Assembly (NCBI GenBank): GCA_945883455.1
Contig: CAMCXJ010000126.1
Location: 1-6,068, forward strand
DNA: 6,068 nt
Direction of reading: 5' to 3'
Source of the DNA: Prosthecobacter debontii
Lineage (GTDB): Bacteria; Verrucomicrobiota; Verrucomicrobiia; Verrucomicrobiales; Akkermansiaceae
Both the position numbers and the translations under genes were made by a program. Position 1 is the first letter of the stretch, and every line of letters starts with the position of its first letter. The notes beneath the pieces are model-generated. The model made no database searches. It saw nothing but the letters and a program-made list of their open reading frames with translations, and was not told the origin of the DNA. Shown in pieces: positions 4,507 to 6,068 of this stretch.

Positions 4507-6068
4507 TCACTTCGCCGGTATGCGCGTCTTCGCGGGGGCGTAGCCGGGGGCCTCGGCGGAGATTTCCCATGCGCCGCCCGGCTCCGCGCCGAAATCGGGA
4601 GACAGTTGGATGTTTCCGTTGAGGCTTCCACGGGTTTCCGTCATGCCTGCGGAAAGGCCGAGGATCGCGGCGATGAGTTTGTCGGCGTCCTCCGGTTTCA
4701 GGGCGACCTGCGGAGGCATCGGGACATCGCCCCAAACACCCGCGCCGCCGGTCTTGAGCTTTTCCTTGAGGCGGGCGGAGGCATCGGCTTGGCCGGAATA
4801 GCGCAGCGCGACATCGAGATAGGAGGGGCCGACGGTGCCGGAATCCACCTGGTGGCAGGCGAAGCATTGGCTGGCGGTAGCGAGTTTCGCGATGTCTTCG
4901 GAAAGCTCCGGGCCGCCAGCGTCATGGCCGGTGGGCGGGATGTAGCGGGCGCGAACCTTGATCTGGCCGGGGTCAGGCAGTCGTTCGGCTTTGACCTTGA
5001 AATTCACCGCGTCGCCGTAGCCGGGCTTGCTGTTCGTTTGGCCGAGCTCGAGGGCGAGCGTGGGCAGTCCCCCGCCGGTGGTGAGCGGAATGCGGGCGAT
5101 GGCGATCGCGCCCTTGTCATCCGTTGCGACGGCGCGGATTTCCTCGAAGCTGCCTTCCGGGATGGTGACGGTGAACCCGGTGCCGAGATTTCTTTCGGTG
5201 ACACCTTCGGTGAGATACCATGTCACGGTCAACTTGCTGCCTTCGGGGTCGGCGGCCTTGTCCACGCTGTATGTGTTGGCGGCGGCTTTGATCGTGATCG
5301 TGGGGGGCTTGTTGCCTTCATCGGGGCGGAGGCGGGAGACGGAGCCGTTCTTGTTGAAATACCAGTCGGAGCCGTATTCCAGGAGGACGAGCGAGCCGTC
5401 CTTGTCCATTTCCAGATCCATGGGGTGGACGAGCTTTTCCATGAAGACCTCCAGCTTCTCAATCTTCTCGTTGGCATCGAGCTTCACCTTGAAGATCTTG
5501 CCGCGCATCCACTCATAGGTGAGCAGGGTGCGGTCGTCCTCTTTTCCGAGGATGTTGATCTTCCTACTAGGGTCGTGGTAGAAAACCGGGCCGGCCATGG
5601 CGTTGCGACCGCCCTCACCCATGGCGGGGAATTCGTCGCTTTTCGCATAGGGATACAAGATCAGCGCGGGTTGCGCGGGCGGCAATGTCTTGAGGCCGGT
5701 GTTGCGCTGGCCGGGGTTTTCCGGGGCGGCGGGATCGGTCATTTTTCCGGCCTTGTTGGCTGCGAAATCAACAATGGGGTAGGGCTTGTTGTCGGCGATC
5801 ACGAAAGGCCAGCCGAAGTTGCCGGCGGCCTTGGCCTGGTTCACCTCGTCGTGGCCGCGCGGCCCTTTGTCGCCGGCGGCCCGTCCGTCCGGGCCGACCT
5901 CGCCCCAGTAGAGCGTTTTCGTTTTCGGATCGATGGAGATGCGGAACGGGTTGCGGCAACCCATCGCGTAGATCTCGGGGCGGGTGCCTTCGGTGCCTTT
6001 CGGGAAAAGGTTTCCGGGCGGGATCTCGTAGCCGGTTTCCGTGGGCTTGATGCGGATGATCTTGCCGC
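4507..6068 (-). CDS. PQQ-dependent sugar dehydrogenase-like protein with cytochrome c domain (5' end outside window)
   Basis: The frame is open to the right edge, so 519 C-terminal residues are seen and the true start lies beyond 6068; the internal ATG at 5964 is not a start. Fragment residues 1-245 (IPPGNLFPKG, RPEIYAMGCRNPFRISIDP, YWGEVGPDG, GNFGWPF, AGPVFYH, LTYEWMRGKIFKV, LEYGSDWY) are blades of the glucose/sorbosone dehydrogenase beta-propeller, which binds PQQ and oxidises sugars. Residues about 252-328 resemble a PKD-type beta sandwich (NKPPTITI, AVATDDKGAIA). A class I cytochrome c follows: haem motif CFACH at 401-405 and likely Met ligand in GDVPMPP at 446-452. A short Gly/Pro-rich extension closes the protein. 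The fused cytochrome would pass electrons onward, implying export to the periplasm or cell surface, although the signal peptide is not visible. Verrucomicrobial homologues often carry further N-terminal domains such as ThuA (recalled, not seen here). The substrate is unknown. Confidence 0.88.
   Translation of the reverse strand, partial: GKIIRIKPTETGYEIPPGNLFPKGTEGTRPEIYAMGCRNPFRISIDPKTKTLYWGEVGPDGRAAGDKGPRGHDEVNQAKAAGNFGWPFVIADNKPYPIVDFAANKAGKMTDPAAPENPGQRNTGLKTLPPAQPALILYPYAKSDEFPAMGEGGRNAMAGPVFYHDPSRKINILGKEDDRTLLTYEWMRGKIFKVKLDANEKIEKLEVFMEKLVHPMDLEMDKDGSLVLLEYGSDWYFNKNGSVSRLRPDEGNKPPTITIKAAANTYSVDKAADPEGSKLTVTWYLTEGVTERNLGTGFTVTIPEGSFEEIRAVATDDKGAIAIARIPLTTGGGLPTLALELGQTNSKPGYGDAVNFKVKAERLPDPGQIKVRARYIPPTGHDAGGPELSEDIAKLATASQCFACHQVDSGTVGPSYLDVALRYSGQADASARLKEKLKTGGAGVWGDVPMPPQVALKPEDADKLIAAILGLSAGMTETRGSLNGNIQLSPDFGAEPGGAWEISAEAPGYAPAKTRIPAK

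Noticed and set aside
5027..5518. 163-codon plus-strand open frame antisense to the dehydrogenase
   Set aside because: Serine-rich shadow of the propeller and PKD-like coding sequence; no family resemblance.

Overview
The window comes from a GC-rich bacterial chromosome and is mostly conserved core genes. Verrucomicrobiota (Luteolibacter/Akkermansiaceae-like) is my best guess. The reasons are a PQQ-type sugar dehydrogenase fused to a cytochrome c (common in Verrucomicrobiota and Planctomycetota), long C-terminal tails on RpoA and L17, an rpoA start with no Shine-Dalgarno, and a small AP2-like protein. That placement is inference; no 16S or other decisive marker is present.

Left part (1-2581): the first 50 bases are the C-terminus of a plus-strand gene ending in a sugar-porter signature (PETKG). 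It converges, with only a 3-base gap, on a minus-strand cluster. In transcription order (right to left) the cluster is a small basic protein with an AP2/integrase-arm-like look (2321-2581), a class I CPD photolyase (866-2266) and a sugar epimerase/isomerase TIM barrel (54-869). The last two overlap by ATGA, so they are probably translationally coupled.

Middle (2582-4485): a 236-base divergent intergenic region holds a candidate rpoA promoter and a leader that can fold into a compact three-helix stack. rpoA (2818-3900) and rplQ (3938-4429) follow as a two-gene operon, closed by a strong intrinsic terminator (4454-4487). The usual upstream partners rpsM, rpsK and rpsD are absent; the neighbour is instead the divergent photolyase cluster.

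Right part (4507-6068): the 3' portion of a large minus-strand gene for a secreted or periplasmic sugar dehydrogenase. It contains a PQQ/GSDH beta-propeller, a PKD-like beta domain, a cytochrome c domain with CFACH, and a short C-terminal extension. The gene continues past the right edge.

Together the genes cover sugar uptake and handling (porter, epimerase, dehydrogenase), light-driven DNA repair, and core transcription/translation. I see no defence island, mobile element, CRISPR array, tRNA or rRNA. The least explained items are the structured rpoA leader and the small AP2-like gene upstream of the photolyase.
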